Assembly: GCA_030424865.1 (NCBI GenBank)
Contig: JAUHVR010000013.1
Location: 1 to 64,000 of the forward strand
DNA: 64,000 nucleotides
Reading direction: 5' to 3'
From: Alphaproteobacteria bacterium
Lineage (GTDB): Bacteria > Pseudomonadota > Alphaproteobacteria > Rhodobacterales > Rhodobacteraceae
Shown: in pieces, positions 8,375 through 17,228 of the stretch
Layout: each line of letters opens with the position of its first letter
Position numbering within the stretch: the stretch's first letter is position 1
The notes under the pieces: generated by a model
Told to the model about the DNA's origin: nothing
The model's input: only the letters and a program-made list of their open reading frames with translations
Databases searched by the model: none
Made by a program: the position numbers and the translations under genes

Positions 8375-8983
8375 TCAGGTGCCGTCATCCGGGTTGGACT
8401 TATGGAACTCGTCTGGCGCGTTTCCCCTTGGATAAGGGACCTGTGGCACCGGGCATTCCAGGAAATCGCACAGCGGTTCCCATCCGGCGCCCAGCTCAAG
8501 CGTCAGCAAACGGTCCGGGCCAAAGGCTGCCTGCACGTCCGCCGTGTTCTGTTCATAGGCCGCCACAGCCCGGTCCAGGGCGGTCAAATCCCCACCCAGA
8601 AGTTGATCACGAACGATCAGTCCCCCAATCGTGTCGAGCGATTTGCTTTTGGCGATGGTGGGCAGGATCGTCTTTTCCATGCTCGCCAACCAGCTTTCGG
8701 TACTGCGCAGGGTCAGGATGATCTTGGCCTTGGGGAAATGCGCGCTGATCTCGCGCCAGTAGTGGGTCGAGGGCCAGTCGACCGTCGCGTTGAATCCTTG
8801 AAAGACGGCGTCCCAGTCAGGCTTTCCACCTTTGACGATCTCCTGCCAGCGGGCGTAAAGCGCTTTGTCCTTCTTCAGTTCGAACATGTGGTGGCAGGGG
8901 CCAAACCCCAGAATGTTCAGGGCGTGCCGCAGGGAATCAGTGCCAGTGCGGCCAAAACCTGCGCCGATGACGGAAAGGGGCAT
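8375..8983 (-). CDS. Sulfotransferase-fold protein (Sulfotransfer_4 type)
   Basis: A 202-residue P-loop protein. The N-terminus IGAGFGRTGTDSLRHALNILG carries the phosphosulfate-binding GxGRTGTxSL loop, and KIILTLRSTESWLASM is the second PAPS-contacting segment with Arg and Ser. This is the pattern of the Sulfotransfer_4 family, whose substrates are mostly unknown. ATG 8983 is preceded by an AGGAGG on the minus strand, so upstream in-frame sequence is not used. It lies 62 bases before dnaX on the same strand but its role is probably unrelated. Confidence 0.8.
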   Translation of the reverse strand: MPLSVIGAGFGRTGTDSLRHALNILGFGPCHHMFELKKDKALYARWQEIVKGGKPDWDAVFQGFNATVDWPSTHYWREISAHFPKAKIILTLRSTESWLASMEKTILPTIAKSKSLDTIGGLIVRDQLLGGDLTALDRAVAAYEQNTADVQAAFGPDRLLTLELGAGWEPLCDFLECPVPQVPYPRGNAPDEFHKSNPDDGT

Positions 8984-9202
8984 GTCGACCTCCTGTTTGT
9001 TGGGCCTTGTCACCATAACGTCCGGTTGCGGCTTGCGAAGCGAAATTCCGAGCGCTAGGCTTCGGGGCAGGGCCGATGGGTCGGCCTCCAGGTTCGCGGA
9101 AAGCCGCCATTGCGGCATCTCGGAAATCATTGATCCACGGACACTCCGGTTTTTCCCGGGCCCGTACAAGCGAACCGATGGGCCGTATCGAGAGGAACCG
9201 AC

Positions 9203-10732
9203 ATGTTGTCGATCGGACGCCTGCGCCGCGCCGCAAAAACGCTTTCCAAGGACCATGCCGCCGGTGATCCGGCTGCCCTGCAACGCATCAGGATGCACCC
9301 TCCGCGCGCAGAGGGGGTGGCGCTGAAACATGCCGATTTTCTGCAGGTGGTCGCGCAGGAACAGGGCTTTGCCAGCTGGCCCGCGCTGAAGCTGGCGGCC
9401 GAGACGCAGGGCCTTGATCTGGCTGCGAAACAGCAGCGGTTGAAGATCGCGATCTATCACGGGCAGGGGTGGATCGTCGAACAGTTGCTGACCCAGACAC
9501 CTGACCTGGCCAAAGGCATGTTCGGCCTGCAATGCGCGCTTTACGACGCCGAGGGCGTGCGCGAGGCGCTGTGGAACGACCCCTCGCTGGCCACGCAAGA
9601 ATTTGGCCCGCGCCGTCCGATCCTGCATCTGGCCTTTTCACGCTGGATCAAGCAGCGGCCCGATCTGGAACCGCAGATGATGCAGGTGGCGCAGCTGTTG
9701 CTGGATCACGGCGCGGATGTGAACGACGGTTTCCCGATGCATCCGGGCTCGGACCATCTGCTGTCGGCGCTCTACGGCGCCATTGGGCATGCTGACAACA
9801 TGGTGCTGGGGGAATGGCTGCTCGACAACGGCGCTGATCCCAACGACAACGAATCGCTCTATCACGCGACCGAGCTGGGACATCACGATGGGCTTCGGCT
9901 GCTTTTGAGGCATGGTGCCGATCCCAGGGGCACCAATGCCCTGTTCCGGGCCATGGACTTTGACGATGTCGCGGCGGTCCGAATGTTGATCGATGCCGGG
10001 GCCGACGTGGGTGATTTCAATGAGGCCGAAGTGGGTGGTGAAAAACCCTGGGTGACGCGGGCCCTGTTTCAGGCGGCGCGGCGGGGCAGCTCGCCTGAGA
10101 TGATCGACCTGATCCTGGATCAGGGGGTGGATGTCACCGAAATGCAGAACGGCGCGACACCTTATGCCTTTGCACGGGTGCAGGGACATGCCTACCTGGC
10201 CGAGGCGCTGGCCGCCTTGGGCGCGGACACCACGTTGAGTGCCGAGGAGCGTGCCCTTGCACTGGTGGCCGAAGGCTCTGTCCCGGACGGCGTGACCTTG
10301 ACCGATGCACAGCTGCCCAAGGCCTATCAGGACATGATCCGCACAATCCTGCACCTGCCGGGGCGTCTGGACCACGTGCGACGGCTGGTGTCTCTGGGGC
10401 TGGACCCGGACCGCGCTGACGGCGAAGGGCTGACGCCGGTCCAGGTTGCAGGTTGGGAAGGGCTGCCTGACGTAATGGCCTTTCTGCTGACGCAAAACCT
10501 CGATCTGTTCCATGTGAACGGCTATGGTGGCAGCCTGATCAGCACCATCATCCACGGCTCGGAAAACGCGCCCGACCGGGACACCCGCGATCACGTGGGC
10601 TGTCTGCGGCTGGCGCTAGAGGCAGGCGCGATTCTGCAGGAGGCCGAGGTCAGATTTGCCGGACGCGAAGATGTTTCCGAGTTTCTGCAGGCCTGGGCCG
10701 AAGACCACCCGACACAGGTCGGGCGAAATTGA
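9203..10732 (+). CDS. Ankyrin-repeat protein
   Basis: A 509-residue cytoplasmic protein with at least five recognisable ankyrin units, such as VAQLLLDHGADVND, LGEWLLDNGADPND, GLRLLLRHGADPRG and AAVRMLIDAGADVGD between residues about 150 and 290, and degenerate units later (VRRLVSLGLDPDRADGEGLTPVQVAGWEGL). The first 75 residues form a separate helical segment seen in roseobacter ankyrin proteins. No signal peptide or enzyme domain. It presumably mediates protein contacts; partner unknown. GAGAGGAA precedes ATG 9203. A phosphatase gene follows 147 bases later. Confidence 0.85.
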   Translation: MLSIGRLRRAAKTLSKDHAAGDPAALQRIRMHPPRAEGVALKHADFLQVVAQEQGFASWPALKLAAETQGLDLAAKQQRLKIAIYHGQGWIVEQLLTQTPDLAKGMFGLQCALYDAEGVREALWNDPSLATQEFGPRRPILHLAFSRWIKQRPDLEPQMMQVAQLLLDHGADVNDGFPMHPGSDHLLSALYGAIGHADNMVLGEWLLDNGADPNDNESLYHATELGHHDGLRLLLRHGADPRGTNALFRAMDFDDVAAVRMLIDAGADVGDFNEAEVGGEKPWVTRALFQAARRGSSPEMIDLILDQGVDVTEMQNGATPYAFARVQGHAYLAEALAALGADTTLSAEERALALVAEGSVPDGVTLTDAQLPKAYQDMIRTILHLPGRLDHVRRLVSLGLDPDRADGEGLTPVQVAGWEGLPDVMAFLLTQNLDLFHVNGYGGSLISTIIHGSENAPDRDTRDHVGCLRLALEAGAILQEAEVRFAGREDVSEFLQAWAEDHPTQVGRN

Positions 10733-10879
10733 CCCCCGGACGCGCGAATCGTCTGGACAGGCGAAGACTCCGGTGAAAGTCTTTTTCCGCAATGGTCAGG
10801 GCCGCGCATTTCCGGTGGCCCCGGCATCACGAGACCCGGCCTCCGAATTTGAGGCGGACGCATCGTGCGGGGGGACGTC

Positions 10880-11398
10880 ATGGCCGAGATGGTCATCTAT
10901 GCGCTGCCGGTCGGAGGCGGCATTCTGGCGCTGTCGCCCGTTCCGGGCGGCGGTGGGTCTTATGTTGCCGACCTGAACCACATCGCATCGTGGAAGCCTG
11001 CGATCGTGCTGTCGCTGACCACCAACATGGAGATGCTCGAAGCCGGCGCTCGCACCTTTGGCGCCGACATTCAGGACAAGGGCACCCGCTGGGTGCATCT
11101 GCCCGTGCATGACTTCAGCGCGCCGAATGCGAATTTCAAAAGCGCCTGGAAAGAGGTCAGCACTGCCGTGCGCGGCGCGCTGAAAGGCGGGGGGCGCGTG
11201 CTTGTGCATTGCAAGGCGGGGCAAGGCCGGTCCGGCATGGTGGCGCTGCGTCTGATGATCGAGGCGGGCGAAAATCCCGATGCGGCGCTCAAGCGGTTGC
11301 GCACCGTTCGACCCGGCGCGGTCGAGACCGAAGAGCAACTGGCCTGGGCCCGGCAGGTCGAACGCTCTAGCGCGGTCTTTGTGCGGCACAACAAGTGA
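10880..11398 (+). CDS. Dual-specificity-type protein phosphatase
   Basis: A 172-residue protein containing the cysteine-phosphatase loop VHCKAGQGRSGM (HCx5RS; catalytic Cys near residue 112) and an upstream aspartate in LPVHDFSAPN that could be the general acid. This fits the DSP/tyrosine-phosphatase-like family, with small proteins or phosphorylated metabolites as substrates. The ATG at 10880 is preferred over 10865 because a GGGGGGA run lies just before it. It is convergent with the RTX gene. Substrate cannot be told from sequence. Confidence 0.82.
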   Translation: MAEMVIYALPVGGGILALSPVPGGGGSYVADLNHIASWKPAIVLSLTTNMEMLEAGARTFGADIQDKGTRWVHLPVHDFSAPNANFKSAWKEVSTAVRGALKGGGRVLVHCKAGQGRSGMVALRLMIEAGENPDAALKRLRTVRPGAVETEEQLAWARQVERSSAVFVRHNK

Positions 11399-11425
11399 TG
11401 TGACGATCCCCAGGCGGGACGCAGG

Positions 11426-12469
11426 TCACAAGACCTCAGAGGCCTCGATATTGAAGATCACGGTCGCCGTGTCGGTCACGCCAAAGGCATCTTCGATACG
11501 GTAGATCAGACTATCCGTCAGGCCGACGTCTGTGAGGGGTGCGAAATACTGCATCGTGCCGTCGGCGGCGACCTCGACCCCGCCCAGGGTCGGGGCAGAT
11601 ACCAGGCCCAGAAACCGGATTGCATCGCCATCCGGATCGAAATCATTGGCAAGTGCGTCGAAAGAAACCCCTTGTCCCGAGAGGACGTCGATCAGATCGT
11701 CGGTCGCAACAGGGGCGGTGTTCGCCTGAGTGGCGCCAACTATATCGGCGGCCGTGATCGTGCTTACGCCCAGCAGCGTGATCTCCAGATCGGTAATTCC
11801 ATCCCCATCGGTATCGCCGCGCAGCACGGCATTGGAGCCGACACGAACATATCCCAGCTCACCGGCGGCGCCCGAAAAGCTATTGGCCCCTATGAAGATG
11901 AACTCCTGGTTTCCGGCGCGTTCACTGTCGGCATCAATGCCTGAGAGCTGGATCTTGTCGAGGCCCACTTCGAAGTCGATGATCCTGTCGCCGTTGCCTG
12001 CGGGAGAATGCGCCAGATTGGAGAATATGAAACTGTCCTCTCCCGCGCCGCCACCGAGGGCATCCCGGCCCGGCCCGCCAATGAGCCGGTCATCTCCGGT
12101 GCCCCCGCGCAGTTTGTCGTCACCGCCGCCACCGATCAGCGTGTCGTCTCCGGGACCGCCGACAAGAACATCCGAATCTGCGTTTCCGCGCAAATTGTCG
12201 TTGTCACGACCGCCTGAAAGAAAATCCTGGCCCGGTCCACCAAACAGGATGTCGTTACCATGATCCCCGCGAAGTTGATCATCGCCTCCTCCTCCGCGAA
12301 GGGTGTCGTTCCCGGTTCCTCCGAAAAGCGTGTCATTGCCCCCGAGGCCCCTTATGTCGTCCTTGCCACCCAGGCCATCCATGATGTCACCGAGCGCGCC
12401 ACCGACCAGGACGTCGTCGCTGTCGGAGGGCGCAAGGGCTGTCGCGATCGTGAAAGTGAGGTAAGTCAT
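11426..12469 (-). CDS. RTX-repeat protein with C-terminal Ig/cadherin-like domain
   Basis: A 347-residue acidic protein. Residues about 18-145 are tandem RTX nonapeptides of the GGxGxDxLx type, which bind calcium. Then comes GEDSFIFSNLAHSPAGNGDRI-type sequence, the beta-roll closing element, and residues about 245-345 form a VCBS/cadherin-like unit starting NTAPVATDDLIDVLSGQGVS. Such proteins leave the cell by type I secretion, whose signal is C-terminal and short. No T1SS genes are nearby. The RTX part lies at the N-terminus and the Ig-like part last, the reverse of the usual order. GAGGG precedes ATG 12469. Confidence 0.85.
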   Translation of the reverse strand: MTYLTFTIATALAPSDSDDVLVGGALGDIMDGLGGKDDIRGLGGNDTLFGGTGNDTLRGGGGDDQLRGDHGNDILFGGPGQDFLSGGRDNDNLRGNADSDVLVGGPGDDTLIGGGGDDKLRGGTGDDRLIGGPGRDALGGGAGEDSFIFSNLAHSPAGNGDRIIDFEVGLDKIQLSGIDADSERAGNQEFIFIGANSFSGAAGELGYVRVGSNAVLRGDTDGDGITDLEITLLGVSTITAADIVGATQANTAPVATDDLIDVLSGQGVSFDALANDFDPDGDAIRFLGLVSAPTLGGVEVAADGTMQYFAPLTDVGLTDSLIYRIEDAFGVTDTATVIFNIEASEVL

Positions 12470-12719
12470 TTTTCCGCCCTCGACTGGCGCGCGGCAATAG
12501 GGTGCTGAACGTCTGTCGTCCCGGGCTCTGCCTTCAAGGTCGGCCCGGAACTTCGCAGATTTGAAACGGCGTTAACCATCGTTGCCCCCGAGCGAACTTC
12601 AGGAAACATATGGTAACAACACTCGACGAGTTGGACAAAGCTGTCGCTTTTTGTGCCGGTCCGGCAGAGGCCAAGGGCCAAGCTGAGACGGATAGCACCA
12701 AAGATTTTGAGGATAAGGT
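12470..12719. other. Intergenic stretch between RTX gene and SRP RNA gene
   Basis: About 250 bases without a convincing gene. It must carry the minus-strand promoter of the RTX gene and the 3' flank of the SRP RNA. No strong hairpin with a T run was seen. Confidence 0.5.
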
Positions 12720-12813
12720 GAGAGGCTGGACAACGACCCAAGCGGGGCTCGTTACGGCTGCTTCCTTCCGGACCTGACCGGGTTGGCGAGGCGCTCGCCC
12801 GCGCCAACCTCTC
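12720..12813 (-). ncRNA. ffs: Signal recognition particle RNA (small 4.5S type)
   Basis: The minus strand contains the universally conserved SRP RNA hairpin core GGTCAGGTCCGGAAGGAAGC followed by AGCCGTAACGAG, with GGAA tetraloop and the symmetric and asymmetric internal loops that bind Ffh. The ends GAGAGG (from 12813) and CCTCTC (to 12720) pair to close a long stem, giving about 94 bases, normal for the small bacterial form without an Alu domain. It works with Ffh and FtsY in co-translational targeting of membrane proteins. The exact ends are set by the closing stem, and a few more bases may be transcribed. Confidence 0.95.
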
Positions 12814-12872
12814 GGTCAATGACTATAATCATCCCGATCACCGGATACAATCCGCAAACGTGCAGGGGCCGC

Positions 12873-14753
12873 TCACTTCTGCGGATCAAGGTGAATGCGC
12901 AGCCACAGGAACCCTCGGGCGTCGGTGCCCAGATCCTGCGGGTGATACGCGGCGATGTCGCCAAGGTGCTGGCGCGCGCCGATGCCCGTGCGCAGTTTGA
13001 CCGAGGCCCCGAGGACCGGCGCGAAGATCCACCCGGGCGGTGCCGCTGGCGTGATGGTGTGCTGTGCCTCAAGACGCGCGCGCAGAAGCTCGGGCAATGT
13101 CTGGTCCGATTGGAAGACGACATGAGGTTCCAGACCAAGGGCTGCTGCGCGAAAGTCGGTCGTCGCGACCAGAAAGGTGTCTGTCTGAGTGAACGCGCCG
13201 CCGTGCAGGTCGATGTCAACCAGACGTGCGTCGGATCGAGCGCCAAGATCCAGGGTGCATGTCAGCCCGCGAAAGGTCTCGATCTCATAACAGGGGACGG
13301 TTTCGGCTGTCAGCTTCTGATCCGTGATGTTCGGCAGGATATTGTTGAATTTGCGGGCCGTTGCACTGGCGATCTCGACCACTTGCTGCCGGGTCAGTCG
13401 CAGCAGGCACAGCCGATCGGGAAAGGGGTGCATTGCAAAAAGATGGCGGGCCAGCAGCGGGCCCTGTTCAACCTCGACAAAGTGCGGTGCGTCGCGGCCG
13501 CCGGCGCGGTACGGTGATGTGAGGGCCAGAACGGGCAGGTCTTCGAGCCCCAGGCCTTGGGCGATCTGCCGCGCAAATGCGATCTTTGCCTGTCCAACCA
13601 CAGCCCCGCATCTGTCATGGCCCAGCGCGGCAAAGTAATTGTGCATCGATCTCGTCAGCTGGCTGACTGGCTGACACAGGGCGGCGACCGTGCGGTCGTG
13701 CAGCTTTTGGGACAGCTTGATCAGTTGGGGTGATTCCGGGGCCGGTTGGTCCGCGACCGATATCACGTCGACAGTGGTGGTTGCCGGGCGCCAGCCCTGC
13801 GCCCCGCATTCCAGGGTCAGGTCGACCTTGCCCAGATGTGCGCCGCCATATCCCGCCTGGATGACGGCCGGCCCCTGAACCGCGTCACGCGATGACGTCG
13901 GTTCCGATGTGTCCGGGGGAAACACCTGGTGTGTGTGACCGCCGATGACCACGTCGACCCCCGGCATGTTCGCCAAGGGCAAGACGCTTTGGTCAACAAA
14001 GGCGGTCCCCTGCGTCTCGTTCGTGCCCGAATGTGTAAGCGCGACGATCAGGTCCGCTCCGTTTCGACGAAGCGTCTGGATCTGGTCTTCGACTTGTTCT
14101 CGGATCTGTCGAGACGCTTGCAGGTATTCGGCACCGACATCAGACTTGGCCAGAACGCCCGGCGGCAAAAGGCCGATGACGCCGATGTTGACCGTGTGTC
14201 GCGTGCCAGAGCTGTCAGCCACGCTGCGCTTCAGAAGCGACCGACGGACGAATCCCAGGCGCTCGCCCAGTGGGCCGTGCGACAGGACGTAGGGAAAATT
14301 CGCCTGGGCAAAGGCGTGCCGGGCAAAATCGATCCCAAAATTCAGATCGTGGTTGCCCGCAATGGCCGCGTCGTAGGACAGGGTGTTCATGGCCTCGATC
14401 ATGGGATGAGGATCAACAGCGCCCTGCGCAAACTCGCGCGCAAGCATGTCGCCAGTCGGTTGACCTTGCAGCGTGTCGCCGGCGTCAAACAGCAAGGTGG
14501 TCCCGCCGCTGTCCCGGACGGCCTCGATCATTGGGGCCAAACGCGTCAAGGCGCCGGTGCCGGTCGGGTGGTTGTCGACGTAGTCATAATCCCGCAGCGT
14601 CATGTGCAGGTCGCAGGTGCACAAGATGCACAGATCCACACGTGCGCCGATGGCCGGTGTGTCAGCATTTTGGCCGGGTTGACCGTTCAAATTGTTCAAT
14701 GGAATGCCCCGGGGTCGAATAAGCCTGCAACCAGAAATGGTTTTTCTTTTCAT
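12873..14753 (-). CDS. CpdB-like 2',3'-cyclic-nucleotide phosphodiesterase/3'-nucleotidase
   Basis: A 626-residue protein of the 5'-nucleotidase superfamily. Metal-binding motifs run in order: CDLHMTLRDYDY near residue 48, FDAGDTLQG near 90, AGNHDLNFG near 137, THSG and GGHTHQVFP near 275. The YDY stretch after the first motif is characteristic of CpdB rather than UshA. The C-terminal substrate domain begins after residue 370. Unlike known CpdB enzymes, the N-terminal 40 residues (basic, then Asn/Gly-rich) show no hydrophobic signal core, so periplasmic export is doubtful. The gene sits just upstream of the SRP RNA on the same strand. Confidence 0.82.
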   Translation of the reverse strand: MKRKTISGCRLIRPRGIPLNNLNGQPGQNADTPAIGARVDLCILCTCDLHMTLRDYDYVDNHPTGTGALTRLAPMIEAVRDSGGTTLLFDAGDTLQGQPTGDMLAREFAQGAVDPHPMIEAMNTLSYDAAIAGNHDLNFGIDFARHAFAQANFPYVLSHGPLGERLGFVRRSLLKRSVADSSGTRHTVNIGVIGLLPPGVLAKSDVGAEYLQASRQIREQVEDQIQTLRRNGADLIVALTHSGTNETQGTAFVDQSVLPLANMPGVDVVIGGHTHQVFPPDTSEPTSSRDAVQGPAVIQAGYGGAHLGKVDLTLECGAQGWRPATTTVDVISVADQPAPESPQLIKLSQKLHDRTVAALCQPVSQLTRSMHNYFAALGHDRCGAVVGQAKIAFARQIAQGLGLEDLPVLALTSPYRAGGRDAPHFVEVEQGPLLARHLFAMHPFPDRLCLLRLTRQQVVEIASATARKFNNILPNITDQKLTAETVPCYEIETFRGLTCTLDLGARSDARLVDIDLHGGAFTQTDTFLVATTDFRAAALGLEPHVVFQSDQTLPELLRARLEAQHTITPAAPPGWIFAPVLGASVKLRTGIGARQHLGDIAAYHPQDLGTDARGFLWLRIHLDPQK

Positions 14754-14894
14754 AATGCTAGATCAAGTTGTTCGAGAGTAAAGGGGGCGTTTTGCCGAAA
14801 TGTCTTTCCCAGACGGAAAGCGATGCCTTGCGGCGCTGGTATTTCCGGTCCGTGCATGGCACTCGTGCAGGGCAAGTGAGCAGGGGGCAATGGA

Positions 14895-15857
14895 ATGCAG
14901 CTAGACACTTTGGCTTTTGGCGGCTCAGGGCTGGACCGGGCCGCCGAATTGCGAACTGACGCGCCCGCCTTGTCCGCTTTGGCCGAGGCTCCTGAAAGCC
15001 GTGCGCTGCTGTTCTGGCGCGGCAAGCCCCTGTTGTCGGGCGAGGGGGACGTTTGGGCCGAAAGATTGCCAATGACCCACCCGGTGATCGCGAGCTTGCC
15101 CGAGCGGGTCTTTCTGGGGCGTGACGATGGCACGCCGGTCTTTGCCTTTGATTTGGGTGACTGGACGCCCGATGACGCCGAGAATACGCCGTCTTCCGGG
15201 TTTCTTGACCCGACAGAACAGGTGCATCCCGACCTGCCTGCGGGGTCCCGTTTCGCGGAACTGCGTCAGAACATGACCCGCATTTCGGCCCGTGATGCAG
15301 AGCTGTTGGCGACGGCCAAATCGCTGCTGGGATGGCACCGATCCCACAGGTTCTGTTCGCAGTGCGGACAGCAGTCGCAAATGGTCGAAGCCGGGTGGCA
15401 GCGCAAGTGCCCGTCCTGCGGCGCTGGCCATTTTCCCCGCACCGATCCGGTGGTGATCATGCTGGTCACCGATGGGAACGCGACCCTGCTGGGCCGCTCA
15501 CCCGGTTGGCCCGAGGGAATGTATTCCTGCCTCGCAGGCTTTGTCGAACCCGGCGAAACGCTCGAGGCGGCGGTGCGGCGCGAAGTCATGGAAGAGACGC
15601 AGGTCAAGGTGGGCAAGGTCAGCTATCTTGCCAGCCAACCCTGGGCCTTTCCCTCGTCTTTGATGTTTGGCTGCGCCGGGATCGCCGAAAGCACTCAGAT
15701 CACCGTCGACCCGAACGAGATCGAAGACGCCCGCTGGGTCAGTCGCGAAGAGCTGATGCAAGCGATGGCAGGGGAAAGCGATTGGCTGAAACCTGCCCGA
15801 AAAGGGTCCATCGCCCATGCAATGCTCAGAAATTGGCTGGCAGACACCTTGGATTAA
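14895..15857 (+). CDS. nudC: NADH pyrophosphatase / NAD-capped RNA decapping Nudix hydrolase
   Basis: A 320-residue NudC. A four-cysteine zinc ribbon (FCSQCGQQ ... KCPSCG, residues about 154-178) precedes the Nudix domain with box GFVEPGETLEAAVRREVMEET near residue 215 and the NudC-specific SQPWAFPSSLM that defines NADH specificity. The enzyme hydrolyses NADH to NMNH and AMP and removes NAD caps from RNA. In the Nudix box the usual glycine after EEx is glutamine (EETQV). The start at 14895 gives the expected N-terminal domain and is preceded by AGGGGGCAATGG. The next gene follows after 61 bases. Confidence 0.95.
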   Translation: MQLDTLAFGGSGLDRAAELRTDAPALSALAEAPESRALLFWRGKPLLSGEGDVWAERLPMTHPVIASLPERVFLGRDDGTPVFAFDLGDWTPDDAENTPSSGFLDPTEQVHPDLPAGSRFAELRQNMTRISARDAELLATAKSLLGWHRSHRFCSQCGQQSQMVEAGWQRKCPSCGAGHFPRTDPVVIMLVTDGNATLLGRSPGWPEGMYSCLAGFVEPGETLEAAVRREVMEETQVKVGKVSYLASQPWAFPSSLMFGCAGIAESTQITVDPNEIEDARWVSREELMQAMAGESDWLKPARKGSIAHAMLRNWLADTLD

Positions 15858-15918
15858 CTTGCGTATTCCGACATAAGACAGACGCTGGGCGGCGGTTTGA
15901 CACTGCAAGGGAAAGAGA

Positions 15919-16386
15919 ATGCAATTTCAGATTCACGAAGACATCGATGCCGAACTTCAGGATGTCTACGAAGTCATTACCGATTTTGACACCATTGAAC
16001 GTTCGGCGCTGCGCCGTGGCATCGAAGCGCGCCGGCTGAGTCCCGCAGCCCCGGTTGGACAGGGTACGGAATGGCGCGTGAAATTCGGGTTCCGGGGCAC
16101 TGCCCGCGAAGCATCGATCACCATGGTTGCACTGGACGCGCCGAATTCTATGTCGTTCGAAAGCAATACCGAGGGCCTGCAGGTTCCCACGACGATCGAA
16201 CTTGTTGCACTGTCGCGCACGACCACCCGGATGAGCCTGAGTTTCGAGCTGAAGGCGACCAACCTAGCGGCGCGCTTGCTGGTGCAATCGATCAAGCTGG
16301 CCCGCGGGACGCTGGAAAAGAAACTGCAGGCGCGGTTCGCCTCGCTTGCCAAGGACATCGAGGGGCGCGTCGCCGAGGCGCTGTAA
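15919..16386 (+). CDS. SRPBCC-family protein
   Basis: A 155-residue protein with the layout of a START/Bet v1-like fold: N-terminal MQFQIHEDIDAELQDVYEVITDFDTIERSA, central beta strands (GTEWRVKFGFRGTAREASI, TTTRMSLSFELKATN) and a long C-terminal helix AARLLVQSIKLARGTLEKKL. The family binds small hydrophobic ligands; no ligand can be proposed here. AGGGAAAGAG precedes ATG 15919. It is probably cytoplasmic, as no signal peptide is seen. Confidence 0.7.
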   Translation: MQFQIHEDIDAELQDVYEVITDFDTIERSALRRGIEARRLSPAAPVGQGTEWRVKFGFRGTAREASITMVALDAPNSMSFESNTEGLQVPTTIELVALSRTTTRMSLSFELKATNLAARLLVQSIKLARGTLEKKLQARFASLAKDIEGRVAEAL

Positions 16387-16419
16387 AGCGCGCCTGGCGC
16401 GGCTCCGGGGAGGACGGAC

Positions 16420-17226
16420 ATGCGCAACAGGTTCCTGATCTGGGCAGCCACGGCCTTGGCGGTTCTGGCAACCCCTCTGGCCGCGCATGAATTCTGGATT
16501 TCGCCCCGTGCCTACGAGGTCCCGGCCGGAGAGGTCCTTTTGGCCGATCTGCGGGTGGGCGCTGAATTTCAGGGGTCGACCTATTCCTTTGTTCCGGTCA
16601 ATTTCAAAAGGTTCGAACTGGTCCTTGGGGGCACAACCCACGAGGTGACCGGCCGCGCCGGAGATCAGCCGGCGCTGAACCAGGCTCTGGATGGCACGGG
16701 GCTCGTCACCGTTGTTCACGTGACCCGCGACTACTCGTTGCGGTACAACAAATGGCAGAAATTCGTCGACTTCGTTGAACACAAGGATTTCGCAGGGGCG
16801 CAGGAGCGTCACCGCGCGCGCGGTCTTTCTGAGACCGGGTTCACCGAACTGTACAGCCGCCACGCCAAGAGCCTGATGGCCCTGGGAGGGACCCAGGGCA
16901 AGGACAGGCGGGTTGGGCTGGAAACCGAGATCGTGGCCGAAACCAATCCCTATGCGCCCGGGGTGACACGGGTTTCGGTCAGAGTGTTCTACAAGGACGC
17001 GCCGCGGGCAGACACGCAGGTCGAACTGTTCGAACGCGCGCCCGACGGGTCAGTGTCGATCACCTATCACCGCACGGATGGCGCCGGTCGCGTGACGTTG
17101 CCGGTCAAACCCGGTCACGAATATCTGGTTGATTCCGTGGTGCTGCGCGAACTCGACCCGCAAACCCCGACGGATGCGGTCTGGGAATCGCTCTGGGCGT
17201 CCCTGACCTTTCGCATTCCCGGCTGA
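16420..17226 (+). CDS. DUF4198 (NikM-like) periplasmic protein
   Basis: A 268-residue protein with signal peptide MRNRFLIWAATALAVLATPLAA cleaved before HEFWISP, an N-terminal His motif typical of DUF4198 proteins. The remainder is beta-rich, ending in an Ig-like part (AGRVTLPVKPGHEYLVDSVVLRELD). The family is linked to transition-metal uptake (nickel/cobalt) in some operons, but no metal transporter is adjacent here, so the function is open. GGAGGAC lies before ATG 16420. It converges with hemC, three bases apart. Confidence 0.78.
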   Translation: MRNRFLIWAATALAVLATPLAAHEFWISPRAYEVPAGEVLLADLRVGAEFQGSTYSFVPVNFKRFELVLGGTTHEVTGRAGDQPALNQALDGTGLVTVVHVTRDYSLRYNKWQKFVDFVEHKDFAGAQERHRARGLSETGFTELYSRHAKSLMALGGTQGKDRRVGLETEIVAETNPYAPGVTRVSVRVFYKDAPRADTQVELFERAPDGSVSITYHRTDGAGRVTLPVKPGHEYLVDSVVLRELDPQTPTDAVWESLWASLTFRIPG

Positions 17227-17228
17227 CG

